This document shows positions 8,850-17,166 of a stretch of 33,988 bases of DNA, one piece after another. Positions within the stretch are counted from its first letter, which is position 1. Every line of letters begins with the position of its first letter. The stretch covers positions 1-33,988 of the forward strand of contig JAPOXY010000092.1 of the NCBI GenBank assembly GCA_026706845.1, written 5' to 3'. The notes under the pieces were generated by a model. It did not search any database, had not been told where the DNA came from, and saw nothing but the letters and a program-made list of their open reading frames with translations. The position numbers and the translations under genes were made by a program. The stretch is from Gemmatimonadota bacterium (GTDB taxonomy: Bacteria; Latescibacterota; UBA2968).

Positions 8850-9894
8850 TAACGCTCTCTGCCTCCGCATGCCAATCCACGACTGCTTTTGGGATTTCTT
8901 TCAGATTTTCGATTGATGTTTGCAAGGGAATCGCACATTCAGGCCCCACCAGATGTACTCCTGCACTCAGGTTTTTATACACTTCTTTTTTTACGGTTTC
9001 CGGCTCTTTTGAAAATAGTGTTTCCGGGTTGTTGATATTGCCGACCAGCGCGATTCGTTCCTTTACAATATCAATTGACTCATCTGGATCGTTTTTGGAG
9101 TCGTAGTGAAATGCTGCCATGCCCGTTTGCGCGATGTATTCCATCCGATCAACGGTGCGCCCGCATATATGCAAAATTAGCGGAATGGGTATGCGGTCGG
9201 CAAATTCGATGTGCAATTCGCGCAAATACCGGTCGTAATAATCGCCGCTGACCAGATCCCCCGTTGCGTGATCGGGCAGGGTCAGGGCGTCGGCGCCCGC
9301 TTCAATTTGCGCTACGCCAAATGCGACGGTTACTTCTTTTAATTTGTCCAGAATTTGCCGCGTGTGATCCGGGTCGTCCAATGATAGGAGCAAAAAATCC
9401 TCTACGCCAAAGCAGTGATACGCCAGAGACCAGGGTCCCATTGTTTTACCGATAATCGCCACTTCATCGCCGTATTCTTTTCGCAATATGCCAATCGCGT
9501 CCAGCACGCATTTTGTATCGGGATGGGTCAATAAGTTCGATGGAATTTCAATATCATCTACCTTGTGCCAGATCGGTTCTCTCATTTGCACTGTGGGCCA
9601 GTTGTCTTTTTGTTCCCACTGGATTTTGCACCCGAGTGCGGATGATTCCTGGATGATTGTAAATACGGGCATGATCGTGTCAAAACCCAGTTCGGTATAG
9701 CTCGTTGCCGCCAGCCGTGCCATGAGTTCTGGTTCGCGATTTGCCTGCGGAAATGGCGCATCGACGAGATCCATCAATTCTACGGTTGCAACCGAAGTCG
9801 GGTTACAGGTCGGTGTGCGATCCACAGGCGCCCGATTGAGTGCGGCCAATACGCGGTCGCGCGGTTTCATTGGTTTTGTTGTCTGGTCGTTCAT
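8842..9894 (-). CDS. Uroporphyrinogen decarboxylase-fold zinc methyltransferase (MtaA/MtbA-like)
   Basis: This 350-residue protein belongs to the UroD-fold methyltransferases that pair with corrinoid proteins. The zinc ligands expected for MtaA/MtbA enzymes are all visible: His242 and Cys244 in ILHICGRT, and Cys320 in GPECAIPLQTS. True haem-pathway UroD lacks this zinc site. The N-terminus RDRVLAALNRAPVDRTP is typical of the family. The gene lies directly upstream of the corrinoid protein gene. It could be the substrate-specific demethylase loading the corrinoid or the enzyme unloading it; no CoM metabolism genes are in the window, so the first role seems more likely. Confidence 0.87.
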   Translation of the reverse strand: MNDQTTKPMKPRDRVLAALNRAPVDRTPTCNPTSVATVELMDLVDAPFPQANREPELMARLAATSYTELGFDTIMPVFTIIQESSALGCKIQWEQKDNWPTVQMREPIWHKVDDIEIPSNLLTHPDTKCVLDAIGILRKEYGDEVAIIGKTMGPWSLAYHCFGVEDFLLLSLDDPDHTRQILDKLKEVTVAFGVAQIEAGADALTLPDHATGDLVSGDYYDRYLRELHIEFADRIPIPLILHICGRTVDRMEYIAQTGMAAFHYDSKNDPDESIDIVKERIALVGNINNPETLFSKEPETVKKEVYKNLSAGVHLVGPECAIPLQTSIENLKEIPKAVVDWHAEAESVNG

Positions 9895-9909
9895 ATGTGA
9901 CTCCAGTTC

Positions 9910-10539
9910 CTAATTTTGCGCGCTCGGGGCTGCGAGCACGCCCCGGCTGGCAGCCTGTTCCAATTCTCGCATGACGGATCGCACATTGGGGGCGCGTACG
10001 AGTAGGACACCTATGAGGGGATCGTGTGTCATGCCGCAATCAAAGCGCACCTGGTCTTCTTCCACTTGTTCCAATTCGCCCAGTTTTGCAAGCCCTCCGG
10101 CCACCAATCGAATGCGCCGGTCTGCGCCTTTTTCATCGCTATCAGCCGTGATTTTGTATGCGCCATTAGATTGGGGCGTTGCGGAAATGTGCAATCCCGA
10201 TTTTTTGTCCAGGATGGTCAACGGACGCATAGATACGTCGTCATCCATGCCGAGTTTGCACGCTTCCAAGAATAGTCGCTTCACAGAGAGCAGATGTGTG
10301 GCGCCACACGGAAAGCGCAATAATCCCTCGCCTGCGTCTTCCATGCCTCCCAGGACGCGCATTGCATGGTTTACGGAATCTATACGCGCTTGCGCCCCGT
10401 CTATCTGGCTATATGTGTGAACGCGAAAAGTCGTGCCCTGTGCGTTTTCTTGCCGGTATAGCCCAATTGTGATGTCGTGAAAATGGACATCCATTGGCAC
10501 CAATTCTATTCGCCGACCTATGTCTAATGTCTGTCCCAT
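9910..10539 (-). CDS. Unknown protein with two internal CGxTH repeats, in corrinoid operon
   Basis: I do not recognise this 209-residue protein. It consists of two related halves: residues 38-96 and 128-186 align without gaps over 59 positions with about 18 identities. Each half ends in the motif RFxCGxTH (Cys78-His82 and Cys168-His172). There is no signal peptide or membrane segment, so it should be cytoplasmic. A GGAAGG motif precedes the ATG at 10539. It sits between the HAD phosphatase and the UroD-type methyltransferase with gaps of about 15 bases, so it is probably co-transcribed with the corrinoid system. The paired Cys/His motifs could bind metal, cobalamin or a thiol, but this is speculation. 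Confidence 0.8.
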   Translation of the reverse strand: MGQTLDIGRRIELVPMDVHFHDITIGLYRQENAQGTTFRVHTYSQIDGAQARIDSVNHAMRVLGGMEDAGEGLLRFPCGATHLLSVKRLFLEACKLGMDDDVSMRPLTILDKKSGLHISATPQSNGAYKITADSDEKGADRRIRLVAGGLAKLGELEQVEEDQVRFDCGMTHDPLIGVLLVRAPNVRSVMRELEQAASRGVLAAPSAQN

Positions 10540-10553
10540 GAGAATCCTTCCTC

Positions 10554-11417
10554 TTACCTATCAAGCACATATCGACGCACGGCTTTGGCAAATCCATCGT
10601 TTTCAATGTGGTCGGTTTGTAGAATATTTTCCCCGGTCACTGCGCGATGGGTTGCTGCATCTGCGTTGTGCATCAATACACCGGTTCCGGCTGCGCGCAA
10701 CATGGGCAGATCATTATTGCCATCGCCCACAGCCATCACCTCATCGAGGCTGCCGCCAATGTGGTTGGCTATCGCTGTGAGTGCTGCGCCTTTGTTCACA
10801 TCCGGGTGCATGATTTCGATGCGACCCGCCACGGCCCAGGCCATGTAAATTTGATCGCCGAATATATTTTTTAATTCATCAACTGTTTCATCGGCATGTC
10901 CGGGTTCGGGCAAGAGCATTATTTTGGGGGGCGAGGCCAATTCTTTTGTGCGTATTCGCTGCGCGAGATCGGCATCGACTTCATAGACCATATTGGTCAT
11001 TGTGGCTACCGCGCGGCTCATTTTTGTCATGCGGTCGGTGATATAAACTTCGCAGGGGCCTTCGCTATTCATGTCACAGCGACAATATACAAAATTCATG
11101 AGCCGGTCATCGGCATATTGGATCAGCGATGAGAATATGTCATCGGGCAGACGCTGTTCATGCATGAGTTGGCGTGTGCCATTCGTCCTGGGTGCGAAAA
11201 CCATTGCGCCATTATAGCATCCGGCATAGAGGGCGTCGGCCACGCTGGGATTGCGTACAAACGGAATTTGATTGCGTTCAAAATTGCGTCCACTCATAGA
11301 CGCTACAGCTACGCCGCGATCCAATAATTCGCAAATCGCCGCCATCGAAGCATCCGATGGGGTGTTGTTGTGATTTAAGATCGTTCCATCCAGGTCAAAT
11401 GCCACAAGTCTGATCAC
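10554..11417 (-). CDS. HAD superfamily hydrolase, Cof-type sugar phosphatase
   Basis: The protein has the HAD nucleophile motif LVAFDLDGTILNHNNTPSD, motif II in VASMSGRN, and motif IV GDGNNDLPML, with the large C2 cap of Cof-type phosphatases between them. Family members dephosphorylate sugar phosphates or cofactors. I chose the GTG at 11417 (VIRLVAFDLDGT; 287 residues) because AGGAGAT lies six bases upstream; the longer TTG start at 11435 would read through this ribosome site. The gene begins 10 bases after the Gfo/Idh/MocA stop. The substrate is unknown. Confidence 0.86.
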   Translation of the reverse strand: MIRLVAFDLDGTILNHNNTPSDASMAAICELLDRGVAVASMSGRNFERNQIPFVRNPSVADALYAGCYNGAMVFAPRTNGTRQLMHEQRLPDDIFSSLIQYADDRLMNFVYCRCDMNSEGPCEVYITDRMTKMSRAVATMTNMVYEVDADLAQRIRTKELASPPKIMLLPEPGHADETVDELKNIFGDQIYMAWAVAGRIEIMHPDVNKGAALTAIANHIGGSLDEVMAVGDGNNDLPMLRAAGTGVLMHNADAATHRAVTGENILQTDHIENDGFAKAVRRYVLDR

Positions 11418-11427
11418 TGCATCTCCT

Positions 11428-12465
11428 CTAATCAACCAGGGGCAATCGAACGGTTCCGCCGCGCTCTGCCGAGCGGTGAACCGCTTCGGTAAATTCCATA
11501 TATCTCATGCCTTCGTAAAAGCTGGTATCGCCCTGAGGCCCACCCTTGATGGCATTGATGAAATCGGCTTCGACCGTCCATTCGGCGGCTTCATCTTCGG
11601 GGATGGGTATTTCTTGCAGTCGTCGATCCCCCGTTTTTGCACCGCGAATTTGCGTTCCCATGTCGTAGGTCAATGTGCCGTCACTACCATAAGCTTCAAT
11701 GACAGAGCTTCCGCCAAATTGCGCGACGCCCGAAAATAGAAATGCCGCACGCGCACCATTTTCCATTTTGCCTATGATATGCGCCATATCAGGTGTTTCA
11801 ACCGGTCCAGTGTCAGACCCATCGGGTAGTGGTCGCTCTCTGGTAAAAATGTCAGTTTCAGCCGTTATGGTTGACATATAGCCAAATACGCGCTCGACGC
11901 GCTCGACGGTAATACCCATTCCCAGGATATTTAAGCCCGAATATCGGCGCATCTGTCGCCAGTGTAATGGCTCTTCGATATCCCAATAGCGCCCGCCCAG
12001 GTCGCGAACATATACGTGGAAAATATCGCCCAAATACCCTTCATCTATGAGCCGTCTCAAGAAACGCCCGCCTTTCCACGGGGGGGCTGGACAAATTTGG
12101 GTTACGAGATTGGATTCTCGACTTCTGGCATACATCAATCGGGCTTCGCGCAAGTTCATCGCCATGCGCGCCTGTACAAAGGTGTGTTTGCCAGCGTCTA
12201 AGGATGCGAGGACGAATTCACAGTGTTTGTACGGCCAGGTGCCGATCATTACTGCGTCGATATCGTCCCGATGCAACAGGGCCTGTGGGTCTGTCATAGC
12301 TTCGGCTGATAGGCCCTGTTCGGCTATTACCTTTTCGCCACTTTCTATGCTGCGGTTGCATATTGCCACGACTTCGGCGTCGTCAATTTTTGCCAGTCCC
12401 GGAAAATGTCGGCTCCGGAAAATACCACCCGCACCAATGATGCCAATGCGAATTTTATCTGCCAT
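11428..12465 (-). CDS. Gfo/Idh/MocA family oxidoreductase (paralogue 1)
   Basis: The 345-residue protein starts with a Rossmann NAD(P) motif RIGIIGAGGIFRSRHF and has the two-domain layout of glucose-fructose oxidoreductase/inositol dehydrogenase proteins. The conserved EKP-type motif that normally carries the catalytic lysine is replaced by FVQARMAMN, with alanine where lysine is expected. A GAGG motif precedes the ATG at 12465. It is the first gene of the nine-gene corrinoid-type operon. It is clearly related over its whole length to the protein at 18868-19917. Its substrate is probably a sugar or cyclitol derivative, and with the missing lysine it may not be a standard dehydrogenase. Confidence 0.87.
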   Translation of the reverse strand: MADKIRIGIIGAGGIFRSRHFPGLAKIDDAEVVAICNRSIESGEKVIAEQGLSAEAMTDPQALLHRDDIDAVMIGTWPYKHCEFVLASLDAGKHTFVQARMAMNLREARLMYARSRESNLVTQICPAPPWKGGRFLRRLIDEGYLGDIFHVYVRDLGGRYWDIEEPLHWRQMRRYSGLNILGMGITVERVERVFGYMSTITAETDIFTRERPLPDGSDTGPVETPDMAHIIGKMENGARAAFLFSGVAQFGGSSVIEAYGSDGTLTYDMGTQIRGAKTGDRRLQEIPIPEDEAAEWTVEADFINAIKGGPQGDTSFYEGMRYMEFTEAVHRSAERGGTVRLPLVD

Positions 12466-12513
12466 TTTTTACCTCGCTGTGTTGTCGTTGTTTTCCCCAG
12501 TGTTCAGGGGGGT

Positions 12514-12550
12514 AAAAACTGTAGTGCGAATGTATCACAGTTTTTGTCAA
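12514..12550 (-). promoter_or_regulatory. Inverted repeat beside a consensus -35 box upstream of the corrinoid operon
   Basis: Arms AAAAACTGT (12514-12522) and ACAGTTTTT (12537-12545) form a perfect 9-bp inverted repeat with a 14-base centre, ending about 50 bases before the ATG at 12465. On the minus strand a perfect TTGACA lies at 12550-12545, touching one arm. No convincing -10 box follows. The arrangement would suit a repressor site over a promoter; a weak AT-rich terminator for the methyltransferase gene ending at 12604 is the alternative. Confidence 0.35.
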
Positions 12551-12603
12551 TTAGCAAACAAATCGGCCACGGCCTCAGGCTGTATCGAACTTCCCTGAGT
12601 TCT

Positions 12604-13437
12604 CTATATATCTTTCATAGGAACAAGGTTGACGCCACTCCCCCTGTGGATGAAGATCGAACTCTCGCCATATTCGCCATGGCGAAAGATGGGCTCGAAT
12701 CCATAGGATCCGACTTCGGCCTGGAGTCGTCTCCAATCCCGATAACACCGCTTTGGAATGTAGGTCCTGCCATTCACAACAATTGTGTCCTCGCACGCTT
12801 CGATCCGCTCCCGTTCGGACGGGTATTTTTCGAGCGGTTCGTAGTAGTAATCTGTTGACGGATCGTAAAGACAGTCGTTGTCATAGATGTCATAGGTTTG
12901 GCCAGTTGATCGGTCGATGACTTTCATGTCCGGAGTATGTCGGGAGGGCTCGTAAACCGAGGAACTCACGAGATAGTAGCCCTCAGGCTTCAGTCGCGCC
13001 TTGACGCTTTCGAAGACAGATCTGCGCTCTTCTACAAACACGATGTGATTGATGCAGTAGCTGTCGACGATCAAATCGAACCGGTTTCCATTGTGCGGGA
13101 TTTGGGTTACGTCCATCACCTCATACTGAATGGACAAACCTCGAAGGGTAGCTATTTCCCGGGCCGTGTGAATCGCTTCAGGTATCAAGTCGTAACCGGT
13201 GACCTGGTAACCCCGCTCGGCCAGAAATAACGCGCCTGGACCCACACCGGTTCCGAGTTCGAGAGCCGTTGGATTCGGTGTCTCAAACCGGAGCCTCGGC
13301 AAGGCCGCTTCGAGAAAGTTGCGAGATGAAAAGTCGTGGAAGTCCGTGCCTCCATACGTCCTTTTTGCCCAATTCTCCAGACTCATCCGCGTCATGATTT
13401 CGTATCGCCGAATATTTTCACGGAAGTAGTATCTCAT
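12604..13437 (-). CDS. Class I SAM-dependent methyltransferase
   Basis: The 277-residue protein has SAM motif I as ALELGTGVGPGALFLAERG, the strand-2 acidic residue in VTGYDLIPEAI, and the motif NRFDLIVDSYCINHI. This is a generic small-molecule-type methyltransferase core. The ATG at 13437 directly follows the TAA of the propeller gene, suggesting translational coupling; an internal ATG (MTRMSLENWAKRTYGG) is an alternative start without a clear ribosome site. It is the last gene of a four-gene set with the propeller and two serine hydrolases. The substrate is unknown. Confidence 0.82.
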   Translation of the reverse strand: MRYYFRENIRRYEIMTRMSLENWAKRTYGGTDFHDFSSRNFLEAALPRLRFETPNPTALELGTGVGPGALFLAERGYQVTGYDLIPEAIHTAREIATLRGLSIQYEVMDVTQIPHNGNRFDLIVDSYCINHIVFVEERRSVFESVKARLKPEGYYLVSSSVYEPSRHTPDMKVIDRSTGQTYDIYDNDCLYDPSTDYYYEPLEKYPSERERIEACEDTIVVNGRTYIPKRCYRDWRRLQAEVGSYGFEPIFRHGEYGESSIFIHRGSGVNLVPMKDI

Positions 13438-14748
13438 TTAATCATTCCTATTTTCGCTTTTCGCCAAACTGGCACAAACCAGTTCTTTATCATTTCGGGC
13501 GAACACATGTTTATAGGCAAACGCAGGATGTGACCATGTGACACCACCTCTGCGGTTCAACTGGTCGCGCGTCGGTTCGATCAGTTTCGCGCGGCTGATG
13601 ATATTCAGCCCGTCCGGCGAAAGCGTTGTAATCAGGAGTTCGCCGCGCTCATTAAACATCCAGACCTTATCGCCATTTTTGATAAAATGAATGTTGCTCC
13701 AGCGCGCTTTCGGAACCGCGGTGAGGTCTTCCCAAATCCGATCGCCGTTGCGGGCATCGAGGCAGCGGAGTTCCCCATAGCTATCCACACCGTAAATGTA
13801 ATCGCCGAGTCGGATCGGGGTTGACATCGTGGAATGGAGCGCGTCTGTGTTCCGTTCATTTCTTCCCTTACGGTGCCAGCCGAATTGCATCATCGGCTTA
13901 TCTGGATTCAGTTTCAGCAGCAGTGAACCTTCAAAGAAATCGGTGATAAACAACTCATTTTGATAAAAAACGGGACTTGCGATCCCGATCTCCATGCGAG
14001 TCGGTGGAAACGGATGGCGCCAATGCGTGCTGCCTGTCTGCGGGTTGAGCCCGGCGATATTTCTACCTGTCCAACAGACGAGCACCCGCTCGCCCCCCTG
14101 TGTAATCACAATTGGAGTTGAGTAAGATGCGTTGTCTTCAAGGGCTTTCCATTTTTCGGCTCCGGTTTCGCGATCGAAAGCGACGATGCACGCTCCGGGC
14201 GTGCCGCCGATTTGTACGATGAGGTGAGAACCCTCGACAATCGGCGCGCTCGCAATCCCCCAGGTTGGCATCTTAATATTGTATTCGGCGTTGAGGTCTT
14301 TTTTCCACTTCAACGTGCCGGTTGCGGCATCAAAGCAGTGGAGATGCCCCATCGCTCCCAGGGCGTAAGCGAGTCCGTCATGAATGATAACATTGGCTCG
14401 AGGTCCGGCGGTATAGTCAATTCGGTATTCACACTCGTAGGTGAAGGACCAAATCAATTCCCCTGTTTTCCAGTCGAAACAGTGAACCCGTTCGACCTGT
14501 TTCGGTTTCGCGAGACGGTCAGTAACGTAAACGCGCCCGTCAGCGACGCTCGGGCCGCTATAGCCGCTGCCGATTGGCACTCGCCAACGGATCGGGATCT
14601 CCGGTCCGTCAAATGTCTCCAATATCCCGGTTTCGCTCCAAACACCGTCCCGGTGCGGTCCCCGCCACTGCGGCCATTCATCGGCCAAAACCGAAGAGAT
14701 GGGGACAAGCACAGCGAGCAGCATTAGTTTCAATAGGATTCGGTTCAT
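13438..14748 (-). CDS. Secreted PQQ-type beta-propeller repeat protein
   Basis: This 436-residue protein starts with a signal peptide (MNRILLKLMLLAVLVPISSVLA) followed by EWPQWRGPHRDGVW, the WRGP opening typical of planctomycete-type PQQ-like propellers. Repeated blades contain motifs such as VYVTDRL, HCFDAATGTLKWKKDL and VAFDRETGAEKW. It lacks the long catalytic domain of PQQ alcohol dehydrogenases, so it is more likely a BamB-like binding or scaffold protein in the periplasm or cell surface. It starts two bases after the class C-like hydrolase stop and abuts the methyltransferase gene. Confidence 0.85.
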   Translation of the reverse strand: MNRILLKLMLLAVLVPISSVLADEWPQWRGPHRDGVWSETGILETFDGPEIPIRWRVPIGSGYSGPSVADGRVYVTDRLAKPKQVERVHCFDWKTGELIWSFTYECEYRIDYTAGPRANVIIHDGLAYALGAMGHLHCFDAATGTLKWKKDLNAEYNIKMPTWGIASAPIVEGSHLIVQIGGTPGACIVAFDRETGAEKWKALEDNASYSTPIVITQGGERVLVCWTGRNIAGLNPQTGSTHWRHPFPPTRMEIGIASPVFYQNELFITDFFEGSLLLKLNPDKPMMQFGWHRKGRNERNTDALHSTMSTPIRLGDYIYGVDSYGELRCLDARNGDRIWEDLTAVPKARWSNIHFIKNGDKVWMFNERGELLITTLSPDGLNIISRAKLIEPTRDQLNRRGGVTWSHPAFAYKHVFARNDKELVCASLAKSENRND

Positions 14749-14750
14749 GG

Positions 14751-16103
14751 TTAATCATGTCCTTTTTTAAAACACAAATTTTTGACCCGGTTTCCCGTCA
14801 GCCTGAACCCTGTAATTTGTCCCGTATCGTCTCGCGTAAAATGAACTTCTGGGAAAAACCACGCATCCCCGACGAAATGATCGTCGTTACAGGTTAGCGA
14901 TATGTCGTCATGCCGTCTGTGTTGCGCCACAAGCCGGTCCCCTCGCACACAAATGGTATAGGTGGTATCGAGTTCTTCGGTGTAATAATCGCCTTCGAAT
15001 TCTGACAACTGTTCTGGTGATAGGGGTTCGATCTCGTTGCTTTCAGAGGGTTGCTTATCCGGCTCGGGTGCCTCGGGCGCAAGGACATCAGCGAGATAGA
15101 TATCAGCGATCTTTTTCGCCAGATTAAGTGGGGTGAAGGTGTCCAGATTGCACAATATGACAACGCCAAATTTCTGAGCTGGAAAACGTATGAGATGGCT
15201 GCGAAATCCCCGCCATGATCCGCCGTGTCCGGCCGTTTTCCGTGCTCTGTACTCGCCGATGTCCAATCCGAAGGCGTAATTGATCTGTTTCCCCTTATTG
15301 AGAACTCCCTGCTGGTGCATCTGCTCAACCACTGCCTTTCCGCCTATCCGTGCATCGTCAAAGTTCAGAATCCACTTTGCCAGATCTTCTACTGTTGAAT
15401 AGAGCGAACTCGAACCGAGGGCGGTTAAATTGTTCACAGCATTCTTGAACCCGTTATCTTTCGCGGACGAATAGGAATACGCCCGGTTCTTCACGATCAT
15501 CTCGTGGTCATCGTGAAAGTGGGTGTTGGTCATGGCGAGGGGCTTAAAGATGTTGGCGTCCGTCCATTCGCGAAATGATTCTCCCGTTATTGTTTCAACG
15601 ATTTCTGCCAGCAGATTATACCCCGTATTTGAGTATAAAAACGCTGTTCCAGGCTCGAAGTTGAGGTCTTTCTGACGCCTTACCATTTTCAAAATATGTT
15701 TAAACGAGATCACGTCATCCATCTGTCCGCCCGCGATGACGAGTGCCTGTACCCAATCCCGCAGTCCACTCGTGTGATGCACCAGATGTCGAATCGTTAT
15801 TTTTATTCCAAAATCCGGGACATCGGGCAAGTGCATCCGAATATCGTCATCCAGCGAGAGTTTCCCTTCATGCAACAACGTGGCGATGGCAAAGCCCGCA
15901 AATTGCTTGGAGACCGAAGCAATGTCGAAGATGGTTGTCGGTGCAATCGGGATGCCGTATTCCAGATTCGCCATACCGTATCCGCGTTTGTAGATAATTT
16001 CGTCGTCTCTGATAACCGACAGGGCCGCACCAGGGGAGTCTGGCTTGTCCCATTCCGCGAACACCTGATCGACTTTTGCCTCAAGTGACTCGTGATTTGT
16101 CAT
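14751..16103 (-). CDS. Serine hydrolase of the class C beta-lactamase / AmpH-like family
   Basis: The 450-residue protein has the catalytic SxxK motif SVSK at Ser63-Lys66 in FDIASVSKQFAGFA, a tyrosine motif in YSNTGYNLLAEIV and the third motif as HGGSWRGF instead of KTG, as in many esterase- or D-aminopeptidase-like members. A C-terminal lipocalin-like extension (SEFEGDYYTEELDTTYT onwards) is common in these proteins. No signal peptide is visible, so the enzyme appears cytoplasmic unless the true start differs. Likely activity is hydrolysis of esters, D-amino-acid peptides or peptidoglycan fragments; beta-lactam resistance is unlikely to be its main role. It overlaps the upstream hydrolase gene by four bases. 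Confidence 0.86.
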   Translation of the reverse strand: MTNHESLEAKVDQVFAEWDKPDSPGAALSVIRDDEIIYKRGYGMANLEYGIPIAPTTIFDIASVSKQFAGFAIATLLHEGKLSLDDDIRMHLPDVPDFGIKITIRHLVHHTSGLRDWVQALVIAGGQMDDVISFKHILKMVRRQKDLNFEPGTAFLYSNTGYNLLAEIVETITGESFREWTDANIFKPLAMTNTHFHDDHEMIVKNRAYSYSSAKDNGFKNAVNNLTALGSSSLYSTVEDLAKWILNFDDARIGGKAVVEQMHQQGVLNKGKQINYAFGLDIGEYRARKTAGHGGSWRGFRSHLIRFPAQKFGVVILCNLDTFTPLNLAKKIADIYLADVLAPEAPEPDKQPSESNEIEPLSPEQLSEFEGDYYTEELDTTYTICVRGDRLVAQHRRHDDISLTCNDDHFVGDAWFFPEVHFTRDDTGQITGFRLTGNRVKNLCFKKGHD

Positions 16104-16909
16104 TGGTCACCTTCTCCCGAGATCATGCCCGTCACTTGCATCGCGGCCCTGGCAATCTCGGAGAGCGCGCATTCGCTGGTGACGCGATCGCCGAGTTCCC
16201 GGCTGTAGAGCGCGATTACCATCGTCCCCGCAGGGGATTCGACGAAGCCGACGTCATTGATTACCCCCCGATTCGAGCCGGTTTTGGAACCCCAGCGATA
16301 GGTTTTGGAGGTCGGCACATATCGTCCGATGCGACGACCGTTCTGTTGCAGGGTCAAGGTGGTGAGCATGGCCTGACAGGATGCGGGGGATGCGGCCTGG
16401 TCGTCGAGAATCGTCTTGACGACGGTAGTGTAGTCATTCGGTGTGGCCCAATTTTCCTGTTCCCCTTCAATCGCGAGGCGCCCGCGCATGGGCCGTCCGA
16501 GAGAGGAGGCGGTCATACCGAGTTCTCGCATTGTCGCGTTGATGCGATCCATTCCGGCCACTTCAATCAATATGTTGGTGGCGGTGTTGTCGCTGATGGA
16601 CATCATCAAGTACAGAAGATCTCCAAACGACAGTTGCAGCCCGGTATGCATGTGTCGCAGTACACCACTGCCGGGGGATTTATCCACAGAGCGGACGATA
16701 TATGTGTCATCGAGCGCGAGTGTACCGCGATCAATAGCTCTGTAGATCTCGATCATGATCGGGATTTTAACTGTGCTGGCCGCCGGAAACTGATGATCAC
16801 CCCGTGAAGCCCAACGCTCTCCCTGAGGCGAAATCACACTGACGCCGATCGTACCGGGCGATTCGTAATCTTTAACCGTTTGTTCCAGCTTGCTCCAGTC
16901 TGTGGTCAT
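16100..16909 (-). CDS. Class A beta-lactamase-like serine hydrolase
   Basis: The 269-residue protein has the three penicillin-recognising motifs: STVK (Ser45-Lys48), SDN (106-108) and KTG (209-211). The omega-loop region (about residues 138-156) has no clear ExxLN motif, so the glutamate that speeds deacylation in true class A beta-lactamases appears absent or displaced. I chose the ATG at 16909 (MTTDWSKLEQTVKD), with AGGAACG upstream; the reading to 17014 adds 35 residues that do not look like a signal peptide. The protein is therefore predicted cytoplasmic. It is the first gene of the set that runs into the second serine hydrolase, the propeller and the methyltransferase. Confidence 0.84.
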   Translation of the reverse strand: MTTDWSKLEQTVKDYESPGTIGVSVISPQGERWASRGDHQFPAASTVKIPIMIEIYRAIDRGTLALDDTYIVRSVDKSPGSGVLRHMHTGLQLSFGDLLYLMMSISDNTATNILIEVAGMDRINATMRELGMTASSLGRPMRGRLAIEGEQENWATPNDYTTVVKTILDDQAASPASCQAMLTTLTLQQNGRRIGRYVPTSKTYRWGSKTGSNRGVINDVGFVESPAGTMVIALYSRELGDRVTSECALSEIARAAMQVTGMISGEGDQ

Positions 16910-16932
16910 GGTAACGTTCCTGAAACTCAGTC

Positions 16933-17166
16933 TCAGTTTGCCAGTGCGTCTTTGGCTTTGCAAGGCAGTTCGACAAAGATAAAATAAGATGCGGGATACA
17001 AGTAGTCTTCCCACGATTCGTCAATGACTCTCAAATATCCCTCTTGCGCTGCTTCTTCGTCGGGTAAAATCTGGTATATTTTCCGCTTCTCCAGATCGTC
17101 GCAGTCTCTATTCTCGATACACAGCGCGAATTGAGATTTTGATAGGTTCTCTTTCATTTTATGCAT
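16933..17166 (-). CDS. Small conserved hypothetical protein
   Basis: The 77-residue protein matches a small bacterial family with the pattern CxENxDCxDLExxKxYQxLPDEEAAxxGYLRVxDES-EDYLYPASYF. From memory, such proteins are often encoded beside toxin-antitoxin genes; a function is not established. The core here is intact. The start is ambiguous between the ATG at 17166, overlapping the end of the UPF0175 reading frame, and the ATG at 17157 two bases beyond that stop; no strong ribosome site is seen, so translation coupled to the broken upstream gene may be weak. Confidence 0.65.
   Translation of the reverse strand: MHKMKENLSKSQFALCIENRDCDDLEKRKIYQILPDEEAAQEGYLRVIDESWEDYLYPASYFIFVELPCKAKDALAN

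Noticed and set aside
8842-9894. Haem-pathway uroporphyrinogen decarboxylase
   Set aside because: His242, Cys244 and Cys320 form the zinc site of corrinoid-linked methyltransferases, and the neighbours are corrinoid genes, not haem genes.
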